Below, in pieces: positions 1 to 11,800 of a stretch of DNA of 30,301 nucleotides. Source of the DNA: Rodentolepis nana. Taxonomy: Eukaryota > Platyhelminthes > Cestoda > Cyclophyllidea > Hymenolepididae. The stretch is taken from NCBI GenBank assembly GCA_900617975.1, contig UZAE01000218.1:1-30301 (forward strand), in the 5' to 3' direction. The translations under genes were made by a program, and so were the position numbers. The first letter of the stretch is position 1. Every line of letters starts with the position of its first letter. The notes below the pieces were generated by a model, which worked only from the letters and a program-made list of their open reading frames with translations, did not search any database and was not told where the DNA came from.

Positions 1-79
1 GGGGGTATCTCTACACTCCTACCTGGTTGTCTATTGAGAGGAGTCCCAACGACTAAGTAATCAGCCTAATGGATACACT

Positions 80-116
<37 letters not shown>

Positions 117-438
117 TCTAACTGAGAATTGAGGAGGCCGGGGGGGGGAGTTATAACCGAATGATACAAAATGTTGATGCAACGGAAAAAACACATCATT
201 TCAAAATGGGGTAATGGCATTATAGTCAACGCATATGTCTGTCGAATTAGGCACTATCATATGGATGCTTTCTGGTATGTATCTGGTGGCATGGATAACT
301 CGAAAAGAGCCATGGTGCAATGCTAATTCCCCGTTTAAATGGCACAAAATCATGCACTTTTGGAATTTACAAAGTAAAAAAGTCTGTTATGTCTAATACC
401 AGCAACATGTGAACTACATTTAAAATTCAGCTTCTTGG
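1..438. other. Non-genic flank with simple repeats
   Basis: No exon-like ORF or RNA gene is seen. The stretch holds a GT microsatellite (82-112) and a G run (140-148), then unremarkable AT-rich sequence up to the short interspersed element. Confidence 0.6.
82..112. repeat. (GT)n microsatellite
   Basis: About 15 uninterrupted GT units, followed directly by GCGCG. Confidence 0.95.
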
Positions 439-448
439 CTAATTGAGA

Positions 449-805
449 GTATTTATATCAAATGGCTGGCTTTGTGCTAGTTATCATTAGTCTTTTAGTT
501 GACTTCAGACCTCACAGAAGGGAGGAACATCAAACGCACAAGCAGTCGAAAGGGGGGACAGTGGAGTGATTTTCAGATACAAAAGGGACAGGCACAAAGG
601 TATAGAAGAAGGTAAGGTGAGTACTGTGAAAGTCATGAACTATGGCATACAGTGGGGTCATGGTAGTTTGAAGTCAGAAGTCAACTATACAGTGGGGTCA
701 TGGTAGTTTGAAGTCAGAAGTCAACTACCGGTTCATGAACTTTTTACCGTATAAGTAAACGTTGCCGAGGATGCACCACATGGAGGTAAGTTTATTGCAT
801 ACCCC
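449..805 (-). mobile_element. SINE-like element, copy A, with 9-bp target-site duplication
   Basis: This copy is homologous over its length to 25240-25565 and 27537-27864. It is flanked by TAATTGAGA at 440-448 and 806-814, a match that extends four bases further by chance or design. On the minus strand the element starts near GGGGT...TGCAATAAACTTACC and ends ...GCCATTTGATATAAATA. About 90 bp at that minus-strand 3' end resemble the 3' ends of the non-LTR fragments at 23486, 24639 and 30105. It has no long ORF and no terminal inverted repeats. At about 357 bp it is longer than its relatives because of an internal 40-bp tandem duplication. Confidence 0.75.
647..726. repeat. Perfect 40-bp tandem duplication inside SINE copy A
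   Basis: The unit at 647-686, beginning ATACAGTGGGGTCATGG, is repeated exactly at 687-726. The sister copies at 25240 and 27537 contain the unit once, so the duplication happened after (or during) insertion of this copy and is recent, since the two units are identical. Confidence 0.95.
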
Positions 806-2424
806 TAATTGAGAGTATAAATCTTTCAATACACATGATGTCAGCTGCGCATTAATTGCTGCATAGTTCACACCCATACAAGTGAAATGATTTTAGGATA
901 TCCTCAAGCACTTATACTGATTAAATTAAGAATGCAGTGTTAGCGTAAAACACACAAAGATTTTCTCAACATTGTCGAGAGCAGTTTTTTTATGAGTAAA
1001 AAATAATGAACTATTCAAGGATCCATTGACACTGGTTGTGATATCTACTTGCTTGCGAACATTGAAATAAAGCTTTTTTGGGTGTACAAAGATATGAATA
1101 TGACGAATTAAACCAGAATTCAATAATGCCTTAGTCAAAATCAGTTTCTTATGATCCAACAACGGTATACAATCAGTCCTTACTTTCAATGTTAATAAAA
1201 TAACAGAGGAAAAATATAAAAGAATAATTCTTTTGACTATATTCTATTTTTTAAAACGTAATTATAATATCTATTAGCTATACATGCTTTTAAGAAGAAA
1301 ATTATTTATCATAGAAAACTTGTCAGTTTTGAAGACCCAACAAATTAAATGCCGGAAAATTTTGACTAATCTTGAGTTTATTAATCCATTTATCGATTTT
1401 TAAACCTCGAGGCTGATTTTTCCTTTAAATACAGAAAATGGAAGTCAGAAAAAAGCGGAATTAATTATCCATAATGTCATTAAGGTTCAGAGTTTCCAAT
1501 TAATTCATTTTAAACTGCATAGTCATCGAACAGAGATAGCTCATGTCAGCTTGCAACTGTTTTGAAATCCTGTGAAATCAAGAATATATGAAATTGACAA
1601 TAACTCAGATTCTTTTAAGAAAGTGCTCAAAATCAAAATACCGGAAAACTATGCTACAATGCATAAAAATGAATGCGAAATCAACTGACTCGTTAAACAC
1701 TTGAACATATGTTTCTGTGAGAGCAAAGCAAACACTCATTTGAGTCACTAAAAATTAATTTCGATGGACAAAGCAATCATGGTTTTTATCGAGGGTAAAT
1801 GAGAACTTTGACCACTTAGGCTGTGACTTTGTTAACCGCGTGGCATCAACCATGTCCACATGTCGAGGTATTTTTTTTAGTGAAATGAGTGACCAAACGA
1901 GGTCACCTGTTGTTAATCATGGCAAGCTAGCAACAGACGTCTTCATGACAGATGGTAGGGAGGGTGGGGGCGGGCAAACTGATTTATCATAACAAATTGA
2001 GGAAGGTTGAAGTGTTCAGTTCTAATTACGTAATCATTGAGTTATTGCCAATTAAATATCAACAATTTTAGCAGTTTTTTGATCAAATCAAATACAGTTG
2101 CTTGAGCGGAAACTTTCAAACCTTACTATTTGAACATTCTTTCACACCTGACTTTATTCCCAATAACCATGAGTTTCGTTAGAGATAATTCATGTACATC
2201 ATGTTATTCCACGAAAAAGGACATTTGGAGTACACAAGTAGACCAAGCAACATCATGCGATCTCAAACATTCTGGAACGTGCGGACGTGTTTTGCTGATC
2301 ACATTAGAGAGCAAATGTGGTCACAAGTGCAGAGACCTCTCTGTCAATAAGCAACCAATTGTCATTACGGGGTCAATGTAACCAAAAGAGTATTTAATGA
2401 TTCGCCTCCATGTCAACAACAACA

Positions 2425-2441
2425 ACACACACACACACACA
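2425..2441. repeat. (AC)n microsatellite
   Basis: Eight AC units preceded by a CAA-rich stretch (2411-2424). Confidence 0.9.
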
Positions 2442-3756
2442 ACAAAAATCAATGTGTTCCTCACCATTATTGAGGCTCCTTACCTACCTTCGGGAACCAG
2501 TCTGCATATGGGATCTTGCCAGAGAGATTATTGGGGATAAGCCAGGGCTAATTCATGCAGTAATCTGCTACAGACACAGTAGCTTTTTTAACATTGATAT
2601 GGATAATAAAATTAGACACAATATTAATCAATGCTAAAGGCGAATAATGTGACTAGCGTTTTCTAATCAATCTTTTTCTTTGAAATTATACTCCTTCAAA
2701 ATGGAGATAATTTCTTTTTGATCTTTCCGACTGGACATAAATTGATTAAGTAATAGTACAATTGAAGTTGTTACGCACAAAAGAACATTGATGGTAATTA
2801 CTCTCGGTTTTAGGAATTCTGTCAACTTGAAGTCCTTTGCTTTAATGAACAAAAAGTATTTAGAGAAAGTTTTCTGATTATTTGCATTTTTAGAAACGAA
2901 ATGACTGCCCCCAAAGTCTCCCTAACGTGAACTTAAGACGAATGAAAACCTCAAAAAACCTAATTTTTTTTCAGTATGGACCGTTTTTTTTTCTCATATG
3001 ATTGTCACAGAAAACCAGTAAGAGCATTAAATTTATTGCAGAGTGAAAACAGGAGTGGCTTTTCATATGAGGCGCATAAATTTGCACTGTACTTAAAGTT
3101 GCGCGAGTTTTATCGAAAATCTTTCTAATAAAATATGTCTATTTGAAATAAAAAATTTTACAAAACGATAAATCTCACAAACGGAGAAGAAAAGCGATAT
3201 GATATTATTGTGAATACTAATTTTATCACACTATAAAATGTACTTCGTGTGGAATTGTCTGAACTCAGGGGTGGAAATCAAATTTGCTGAATTATGTGTA
3301 AGCAGATGAATTGGTAAACTTTCAGAATAGAGATGAGTTTAGAAATAACCTTGAGATGTTTGGTGCTTGGAAACACAATGGATTTCATATGCTCTTTACC
3401 CCCAAGGCTAGCCATTTATGATTTGTTTCCCTGCGTTCATGATGAATTCAAGATCTCAATTATCAGAACTGGTCGAGATGCTAATGACTTTGGGTGGTTG
3501 ATCATAAAATTTCTGTACATCATCTCCTCCAATAGCCAAATTGGTGGGAGGGGGGGGGGGATTTGAATACTACCACACACGTTTTCAACACAACAGAGCT
3601 CAATATAGATAGCATATTCCTGAAATCATGAACAAATTACACCTTCGGGTCCCTATGGGGAGGAAATAACATTTTGCTATCCGTGACTTGAGGTATCTCC
3701 ACTAGCCAATCAGTTTATTGTGTATCAGTAAACTTTGCATTATTCATTATATCATT

Positions 3757-3774
3757 GGGGGGGGGGGGGGGGGG
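3757..3774 (+). repeat. Poly-G run, 18 nt
   Basis: The longest G homopolymer in the window, on the plus strand. A tract of this length could form a G-quadruplex and is also prone to sequencing-length error. Confidence 0.9.
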
Positions 3775-5714
3775 ACGTTCGTTTCTGGTGCCTTTCTGCT
3801 TAAACTTCTTCTGAGTCCTCATATGCCAATGAGAGCCGTAAATAAGCGTTCTACAAAGCTATAGCCAGGGCACATTGACCAGGACAGTGTGAAAGACTAG
3901 GATTGGGAATAGGAGGGGATAACATGGCATATATAGACAAGCATACCTATTCGCGTTCCTATTGCCGTAAATCTCCATTTTAAGGAGGCTCGAATTCGAA
4001 TTACATCATCTCCATTGCTTTCAAATTGAACAACCGACCAGCTTAAAGGGGTTGGGGTGGGGTATCTATTATTTCCTGATTCGTCCGGAAATCTCATTGT
4101 CATTGCCTTCAGGTTAATTATTAATTTGTCATATTAATCGTATTTGCATTGAAGTTCCAATATTAATACTCTCATTTGTATTGGATAATTGATTAGGAAA
4201 TTGACACAGAAATTTGCAAATGGAAGCACTCCAATCATGTTTGCCGTTGAAGTTTACGCATAAGTTAAATTTATGTCATTTAAATAAATAGCAAGAAACA
4301 GTTCACTATAATGCTAATACTGACTTTCCTTGGTTTTAGATTATTAACTTATTTAAAGAGGTGTCACTTGAGCCGCTACATTTTTAAAAAGTTATTTTTT
4401 TGCATTTCTATTAGCACAAATTTTTATTTGAAACAATCGTTAAGTGGCCTCCGAGTTACCTTTCCAAGTAATTTGACTTCAGACTGAAATAGCTTTGAAA
4501 TCGGGGTAATAATGTCAAACTCTGCCAATCCAAAAATTTTGCAAATATATCAAAACGAGTTGCCCGATGACGCAGTAATCCACAATGAAATTTTGTAATG
4601 GCGAGTCTGGTGTTTCTCGTCGCATTATTCGAACTGACAATCAATGCTGGTACAATAAAAGGCTATTAATTCCTAAGAACTGCGTAACTACGAAACAGTA
4701 TCGAGAGAGCGAATATCCTCTTCTTTAAAACTATAGGTGGTTTAAAATTTCCTGTGAATTTGGTGGAATATCAGATTCCTTTAAGCCTAGTTTTATTGTA
4801 AAGCAAATATTGCTCATCGATAATTAGAGATATTTAAAATATGTAGTTACTTGTTAAATAACTTCACCTAGAAAAGAGAAAAGGTGCTGCAACTCTCGAA
4901 TGACCAACGAGAACTTAACGACTATTGGGAAATAATCTGATTGATTTTCAATAAGCTCCTTTTATGTTTGAATTTTATGTGTCAGCATTAACCTAACAAC
5001 TTCGTGGATATAAGGATTCATTTCGTGAATAATAATGATGGTTAAATAGACACCCCCATTCAAACAACGTACGGAAAATGACGTAATGTAGTGAAATTCA
5101 TAGAACATACCCTGTGTTCAAGGTATAAAACTTCGATCGATTCACAGATTGCTGAAAAAGTTGTGACACTCAATACCAAAGCCGAAATGATGCAGTAACC
5201 TTTTGAAATAATCAAGCCCGTAAATTATACCGAAAACTGCTTCACATCTACGAGTAATGCACAAAAAATATATTTGGATCAATACAATTAAAGCTTTCGA
5301 AGAATTAAGTTAAGATTTGACAACGAAAAGACGATATGTAAAAAGAAGACTGAAAATTCTCCTTTGGCAAATTTTATCATTTACTAATTGTCACAAAATG
5401 TAAATAAATATGCTAAAACTCTTAGAGTGTGACATTCAATCAACCTTTAAAGTTACCAAGAGAACGTTTGTGGATCCACGACAAACGCCACATTTGTAGT
5501 ATGTCAGCATATTTAAACCCATTTCTTCTTTTTTACAGTATAAATTTTAGAAATACGACATAAATTTGAAAATTGATAGCTGATGATAGCACAATGTCAG
5601 ATTCTTGTTGATTCAAGGAAGATTTCTTCTTTAATGTTCTACAAATTCTTAAATGACACAAATGCCTATACTACTAAATGTTTTTAAGTAGAGCAAAATT
5701 TTCAAAACGAGGGC

Positions 5715-5720
5715 TTTATT
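5715..5720 (-). promoter_or_regulatory. Candidate poly(A) signal of SF3B3
   Basis: The minus strand reads AATAAA about 120 nt downstream of the SF3B3 stop codon. It is the first canonical hexamer I found in that 3' flank, so a 3' UTR of about 140 nt is plausible. A single hexamer in AT-rich DNA is weak evidence without a mapped cleavage site. Confidence 0.5.
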
Positions 5721-5838
5721 TACAGGGCTTGCAATTAGGAGAGGCAGAGGACAAGGTTGGATTGAATGACATATAAAAAAGCGATTCAAAAGAGGCGACA
5801 CATAACATGACAGTAGTAAAAAGTCAGATACGGGAGAC

Positions 5839-8800
5839 CTAGAATGCACATCTAGTACGCATGTCCTCCAAACGCTTAGCAATGTCCGTGGGTGTCTTGT
5901 CCATCTCATCGGCAATATCCCGCTGCTTATCCGCTTCCAACGCGTTAAACATCTCACAGAGATCACCATCGATTACATTCTGCAATAAAAACCACGAGTT
6001 AGTGATTCTAAAACAATCACTGATTGCACACTGAATTTGCGATAAATGGAAGTAGTACCTTGCAAGGATAGTAGAGTGATCGATAGTGTAGATGATCCCG
6101 ACCAACGAGGGAGATGTTTTCTGTGCGCATATGAAGCTCAAGATGTTGGAAGAAAGAATAGGCGTCCTTGGAGACGAATGGAATGAGAATTCCAAGGGAT
6201 CCTGATAGTGTGGAGTATACTAATGCTTCAGAACCACCAGGAATAAGAGTTGCCTTTTGGAGACGGGTCACCACTTCACCGACGTAGAAATGACATACCA
6301 TCTAGAAAAATATGAGCTTATATATGCAGATAAGTGGTCGTAACACCAAATACATCAAGGCGGAAAACGATTTTAAACTGTAAAGTTATGTCGGATAAAT
6401 CTGTTATGCAACATCCAAGTGGTTTATAAAGTTTCAAAACTCACTAGTTCCGTTCTAATGATTTTAAACATCAGAAATAATAACTGAATAAACGAATTCA
6501 CGCCTTGCATATTCAGTACGAAAGTGAATAAAAATGACTGCTTTCCATTGCATCAACAGGAACACTTATTTTAAATAAATAATTTTAAAATATAAGGAAC
6601 GACGTAAAATGAAAATTTCAAAACGTTTGAAATCAATCGTAGAATAGTACTAGAAATACTAGGATTGAATGATCCCCATTTGAGCATATTTCTACAATAA
6701 GGAAATAATCATTAAAAACCACTTTATGCAAACTAGAGTCGATTGGTTGTCAGGTTCACGTTAACGCCTGTACGTGGATTTATATATTTAAAAAAGGTTG
6801 CTCATACACAATCTATGGATAATAAAAAAACAAGCAAACACGTCAATCAGAACGAAATTCGAAACGAGATTAAAACAAGAAATTAACACAAATGTCAGTT
6901 TCAAAATATTTATAATTGTATTCTTATCCACGGATATGACATTGCCCGTAGAGGCACTGAGGATAGACATGTTGGAGATAATGGCAAGTAGATGCTTTAA
7001 TCGTGTAAGTGACAGTAAGCCATGAGTTCGAAAAGTCCATACCGACACTAGGTGGTTGAAAGTGTATATGCATTTCATTTAAACACGAAATTCAGTTAAC
7101 CTTCAACTCATCATGAGTCAACCCTGGTGACCTCTGTTATATACACCCCTAACTTCCTAAAATTAAAATACAGCATTCTAGCGGCGAATCATTGCCTACT
7201 CAAATTAGCATCTCTGCAATCTCATAGTTGAGGTAGACATCGCCACCACCGAATCTATTGAAATCGATTAATCATACTATTAGACGAGAGGGGGAACCGA
7301 ACAGAGCACTATTTGAATGCTCGTGTTACAAAGTTGTATGGACAAAACAGCTTTAATTGCAACTCGAATCGATTTCAGATTATAAATCTCCGAGTTTCAC
7401 AATCCGCTTCCTTTTTCCAGATGAACTTTACATCGAAAGTTATAAATTTCCCTTATGAATCACATACATAATGACTATAGAATTTAAACAATCACAAGAT
7501 ACTAGATCAGCATAATCTATTAAATAATTTTAAGAATTACATTCAATTCTCAGAAAAAATTTTAATGAGGACATATGAGTTAGAACACAGAGATCAACGG
7601 AGACGTGATAAAATAAATATTGTCAATAGCATAAGTCATCATAGAAGACAATAAGAAATTAGCCTAGGGGCTATTGAAATCACATTTACCAAACATGGGA
7701 CCCGTAAATCTGCATGTACACACACAAAAAAAATTAGTTGAGGCAGCTTCAAGGGAATGATAAACAGCTGTATGATGAGCAATGACCAGTTTTAAAAACA
7801 AATCCTATCAAGAGAAACTATCTATGAATTCTCGGCAAAATTTTAGTCTCCTTCATTCAGTAAAGAAAATTTAAACTCACATCCAACTTTTGACTAGCGC
7901 CACCCAGTGCATTTCGATCCCACAGGGAACGCGTTCCACTTGGATCCTCCTCCACATTGTCATTGACATTAGGAGGCAAGCGAAGAATTATGATATTTCC
8001 AAACTTATCAGCCACCGCGGCTGTCGAGTTGTCCAAAATTGCCAGCTGAGTGACCCAACGTGGACTGGCATCATCGGCAAATATCACCAGCTGAATGTCC
8101 GCCCGCGGTTTATATCGAACCCAAAAGAGGCTCTCTTGCACATCAGTTACAATGATACGTTGACCGATTGCGTAGATCCCGTTGATTAGATTGGGGAAAT
8201 GCTGAAATAGAAAAAAAACGGGTTTTCACAATAGACTATTCAAGGATAAGAAAGTAAGTAAAGTTGGCAGCAAACGAACTCTATTTTCACTCTTTTTGAG
8301 CAGTTTCTTCTTGCCCATATCATAGAGTCTCAAACGATTGCCAATACCGGCTAGAAGACGTCCTTGATAGGCACATAGAGCTGAGGGATAGTCTTCGACA
8401 GGAGTGTCGTGGACGAATTCTAGACGGTCTCCGGTGGGAGTAGTACGGTAGGTACGTAGAACACCATTAGTGCAGCTACGAGGATTAAGTACCAGATCCT
8501 TCGAGATGGCCACGATCACAAAGTACTCGCCAGGACTAATAAACAAACAAACATTTAACATCCCGAAGAAATTAAAAAATTAGACTTGAGACGATTTTTA
8601 AAACATGAAGTTGGATGAGATTTGCGTGACTTATATTAGTGATAAGCCGAATAACCTAAAGGCAAGATCAAAGATTCCTGTAAAACGATTAATACTAGGT
8701 AGACAGACGAATCCAAGAATTTTGTTTAAATAAAGAAGGATATTGGCAAGAAAAGTTGGAATTGCAGGTACACTTATTGAAATCTAGTTAATTTTTTTTG

Positions 8801-11800
8801 CTAAAATTATATAAACGAGTGTTATCTTGATAAGACCCCTAGTCACTCAAAAAATATAGCAATACTGACAAACAAACTAAAGTAATCAACTCATCAAGTA
8901 AGCTCTTGATCTCTTGCATATTAACTCGTTCAGAAAACCAGGGAAACATCTAGACATTTGGCTTTAGAAATGACCAAGTAAACTGAAACTAAATAAGAAC
9001 AAAAAATATTTGGAATCTGGCACCCTGAGTTGAAGAAACCGGCACTGTCAATACTAATTAACCAATCAGCCAATATCCTATTCTACTAATAAGCAAATTA
9101 ATTTCCTAAATAGTAAGCCTCTGTTTGAGTTACTAGTCTCCATTCCATAAAGTTGGAAACTGAGCAAGCTATAAAAGTATAGCTTGAATCGAAAATTCTA
9201 TCCCATTGCCTCTCCTACAACTTTAAGATCTCTCATAAGCAGACACTTCAACAACTATAAACTGTACGTTTTCCAATATACCATTTTTAACGAGTGGTTC
9301 GAAACAGGCATAAACTCTATTTGCCTCAGGTTTAGTTCTAAATTCAAATGATTGCACATTTTATCTCTGCATCTCTCCCATTGAAAAATATTTACCAATA
9401 CGAACAGCCATTCCAATCAATACATGTTCACAAATGGATATTGAAGGCGTAGAGGACAAATTACTCGCCTGCTATTAGATTTTCATTGGTAATACTTCAG
9501 CAAAAGAAATTTTCTACTAAACTGGTTGAACCTGATCAGAATGCGCTAGAATATCACTCTAATGAGTGCAAGACAAAAATTTAATTAAAAAGCTTGATCT
9601 GTGATAACTTTGCACGTTGGTCGAAATGCTATTGGCGCAGAGAATGGTCAAACTTACCGATTAGTAAACGTAGCCATAGTGATAGCATGAGCCGCCTCAT
9701 TCTGCGAAAATGCGCAGAGCTGCAGTGTCTCCCCATTGAGAGGATTGAGAATACGAAGAAGACTGGCCCACATACCCGGCCCAGCTTTAGGAGCACCGAA
9801 TTGATCCTCAGGCAATGGACGAGACAAAAATTCAGCCATCTTTTCCTTTTCATGCACATCAGTCTGAGCAGCCAATAGACGCTGAACGAAAAATGAAATC
9901 AATATAAAAGAATTAGGTAACATAACATGAATAGGAATCTGCTTACATCACCCATTTCCTTTTGTCTTTCCTCCTTAACATCATCAGTGTAAGCGTTGTG
10001 ATCCGTTTCAATGATGAAGGCATTGTTAGACTCAGGATGGAAAACAAAACGACGTGGAGTATATTTGAGAAGGGTGCTATTCTGATTAAACACAGCTCCG
10101 AGTTTCTCCAATGCCAAAATTCTAGACGAAGAAAGCGATAAAGGCTTAGGAAAATCATTTGCGTAGCACTCCCAAATATAATTCAGTCAAAACCTCTGGT
10201 AATAAAAAACTTAGAAAGTGGCTAACATGCTTCGGCAAAAAGATGTGTTAATACAAATGCGAGGACCTTAAGCATTCATAAAAATGAGAAAATGTAGACC
10301 AAAGAATGTTGCCAATCGATATTACTTTGATTTAATCCCTTTTGATAGAAATTAGAATTTGGCTTTCAATATTTCATTAAAAATTTGTACTGAGGACTAG
10401 TCTAGCTCTAATAAGCCCTATTAACATAGAAATCCGCATGCGCGTAAAGAAAGCATTCATGCAACCACTGTTCTTATTCAGGCCCTTCCGGATGCACGCT
10501 TTCCAAATCCAAGGTCAACGCTGGTCAGTGCGATGAAGTGAAGGAGTTTCCGTGAAAACAATTTTTAGAATTATACCGAAAATGGGAAATAGCTAAAACG
10601 ATTCAAAAAACCCTCTTTTCAATGTACAGATATGTGAAAGTTATGCAACCCTTTGTCAAATTCGTAAGCTTAATACGATCTTTAAGTAACTAGAATTGGC
10701 ATAAAGAATTTGGATTTGCTGATATGATGACAGTACATCGTCACGGATAAAAGTGTCCGTAGTAACCTATACGACGTAGACTGTTCGCAGAAATACGTAA
10801 AGGCTGTGTTAACTTAGATTTAGAAGACCTGTGGCTCAAACCACAATTTTCCTTTTCCACATTATTAAAGAAACACAAATAGAGCTAATTACTTGGGTGG
10901 CAAGTAATGCCCAAGGTATTCCCACATACGGGTATGAAAGAATAGTAATTGGAAAATTCAATACATGGAAAGTCTCACTCATTGGCATGGACATGGAGAA
11001 TATTCTGTCGCGTAACAGATAACTAGTTTCTTTTCATTTGAAGGCATTCATTGTGAATTGGTTCACTTATATTTTTACGAAATGAATAAGATCAATATAG
11101 GTGGTGGAAGGTTAAAGCCTTAAAGCCTAAACGCGAGAACAATTTATTAACTTTTTAGAAACTTCTTTTAGGTAAATGACTCCAAAAAATTGGAGGTTTT
11201 GCTGTTTAATCCAAGGTATTCTGTGTTCTGAAGGGAAATAAAACCTAGTAGACTACGTGTGTAAACATTTGAAAGTGATTTAAATATTGATTGTTAAGTA
11301 TTATTATTGAATTTGAGATTTATAAAACGGAACTTTAGAACCATAGAAGAGAAACATTTAATTGTGTTATTGATTAGATAGAGAATATTTTACAACAAAA
11401 TGATATAAACCGATTGAAATCTAGCATACCTCAAGGAATTTTCGCAGATTGCAACAATGCCTTCAGGACACTGTTCCGAGGAGAAACCAGAAGCATATTC
11501 CAGAGCCTCATAGGAGAGTGGAATGATATGGAACCGGCTCTGATACATATATGAGAGCCATGAACGACTGGACACTGCAAGTACAGCCTCTCCCCCTTGC
11601 ATAGATACCCGGAATAGTTTTAGAGGACTGGCGCCTAAATAGCGAGTACGAGTATCCGTGAGCTCTCCAGTTACGGGGTCAAGTACGACACGGAAGAGGA
11701 CACCATTGTTGAGACCGATGTTGAGGTAGATGATCCCACCACTACTGTTGCCCCCATTCTCGGATTCACTGGCTCCCATCTCAACAATACAAAGTGATTC

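Larger units (their letters stand above)
815..5714. other. Gene-poor 3' flank of SF3B3
   Basis: This 4.9-kb stretch of AT-rich DNA has no ORF I recognise and no exon chain with plausible splice sites. ORFs of 60-83 codons occur (for example 2130-2381 plus) but look like chance. It contains an AC microsatellite (2425-2441) and poly-G runs (3550-3560 and 3757-3774). Confidence 0.55.

Noticed and set aside
449..805. Reading the ~320-bp repeats as MITEs or solo LTRs
   Set aside because: The ends are not inverted repeats, do not start TG/end CA, and the minus-strand tail matches a LINE 3' end. Constant 9-bp duplications alone do not prove a DNA transposon.
2130..2381. Cysteine-containing 83-codon ORF that might be a small secreted protein
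   Set aside because: No signal peptide, no splice context, no recognisable cysteine framework, and similar ORFs are expected by chance in 5 kb.
7890..8189. Plus-strand ORF of 99 codons, and similar ORFs at 9594-9878, 13019-13210 and 14218-14702
   Set aside because: They lie antisense to confirmed SF3B3 exons and exist only because those exons are open and GC-richer.
10831..11022. 63-codon ORF inside SF3B3 intron 5
   Set aside because: No known family, no splice signals that form a gene, and composition like the surrounding intron.
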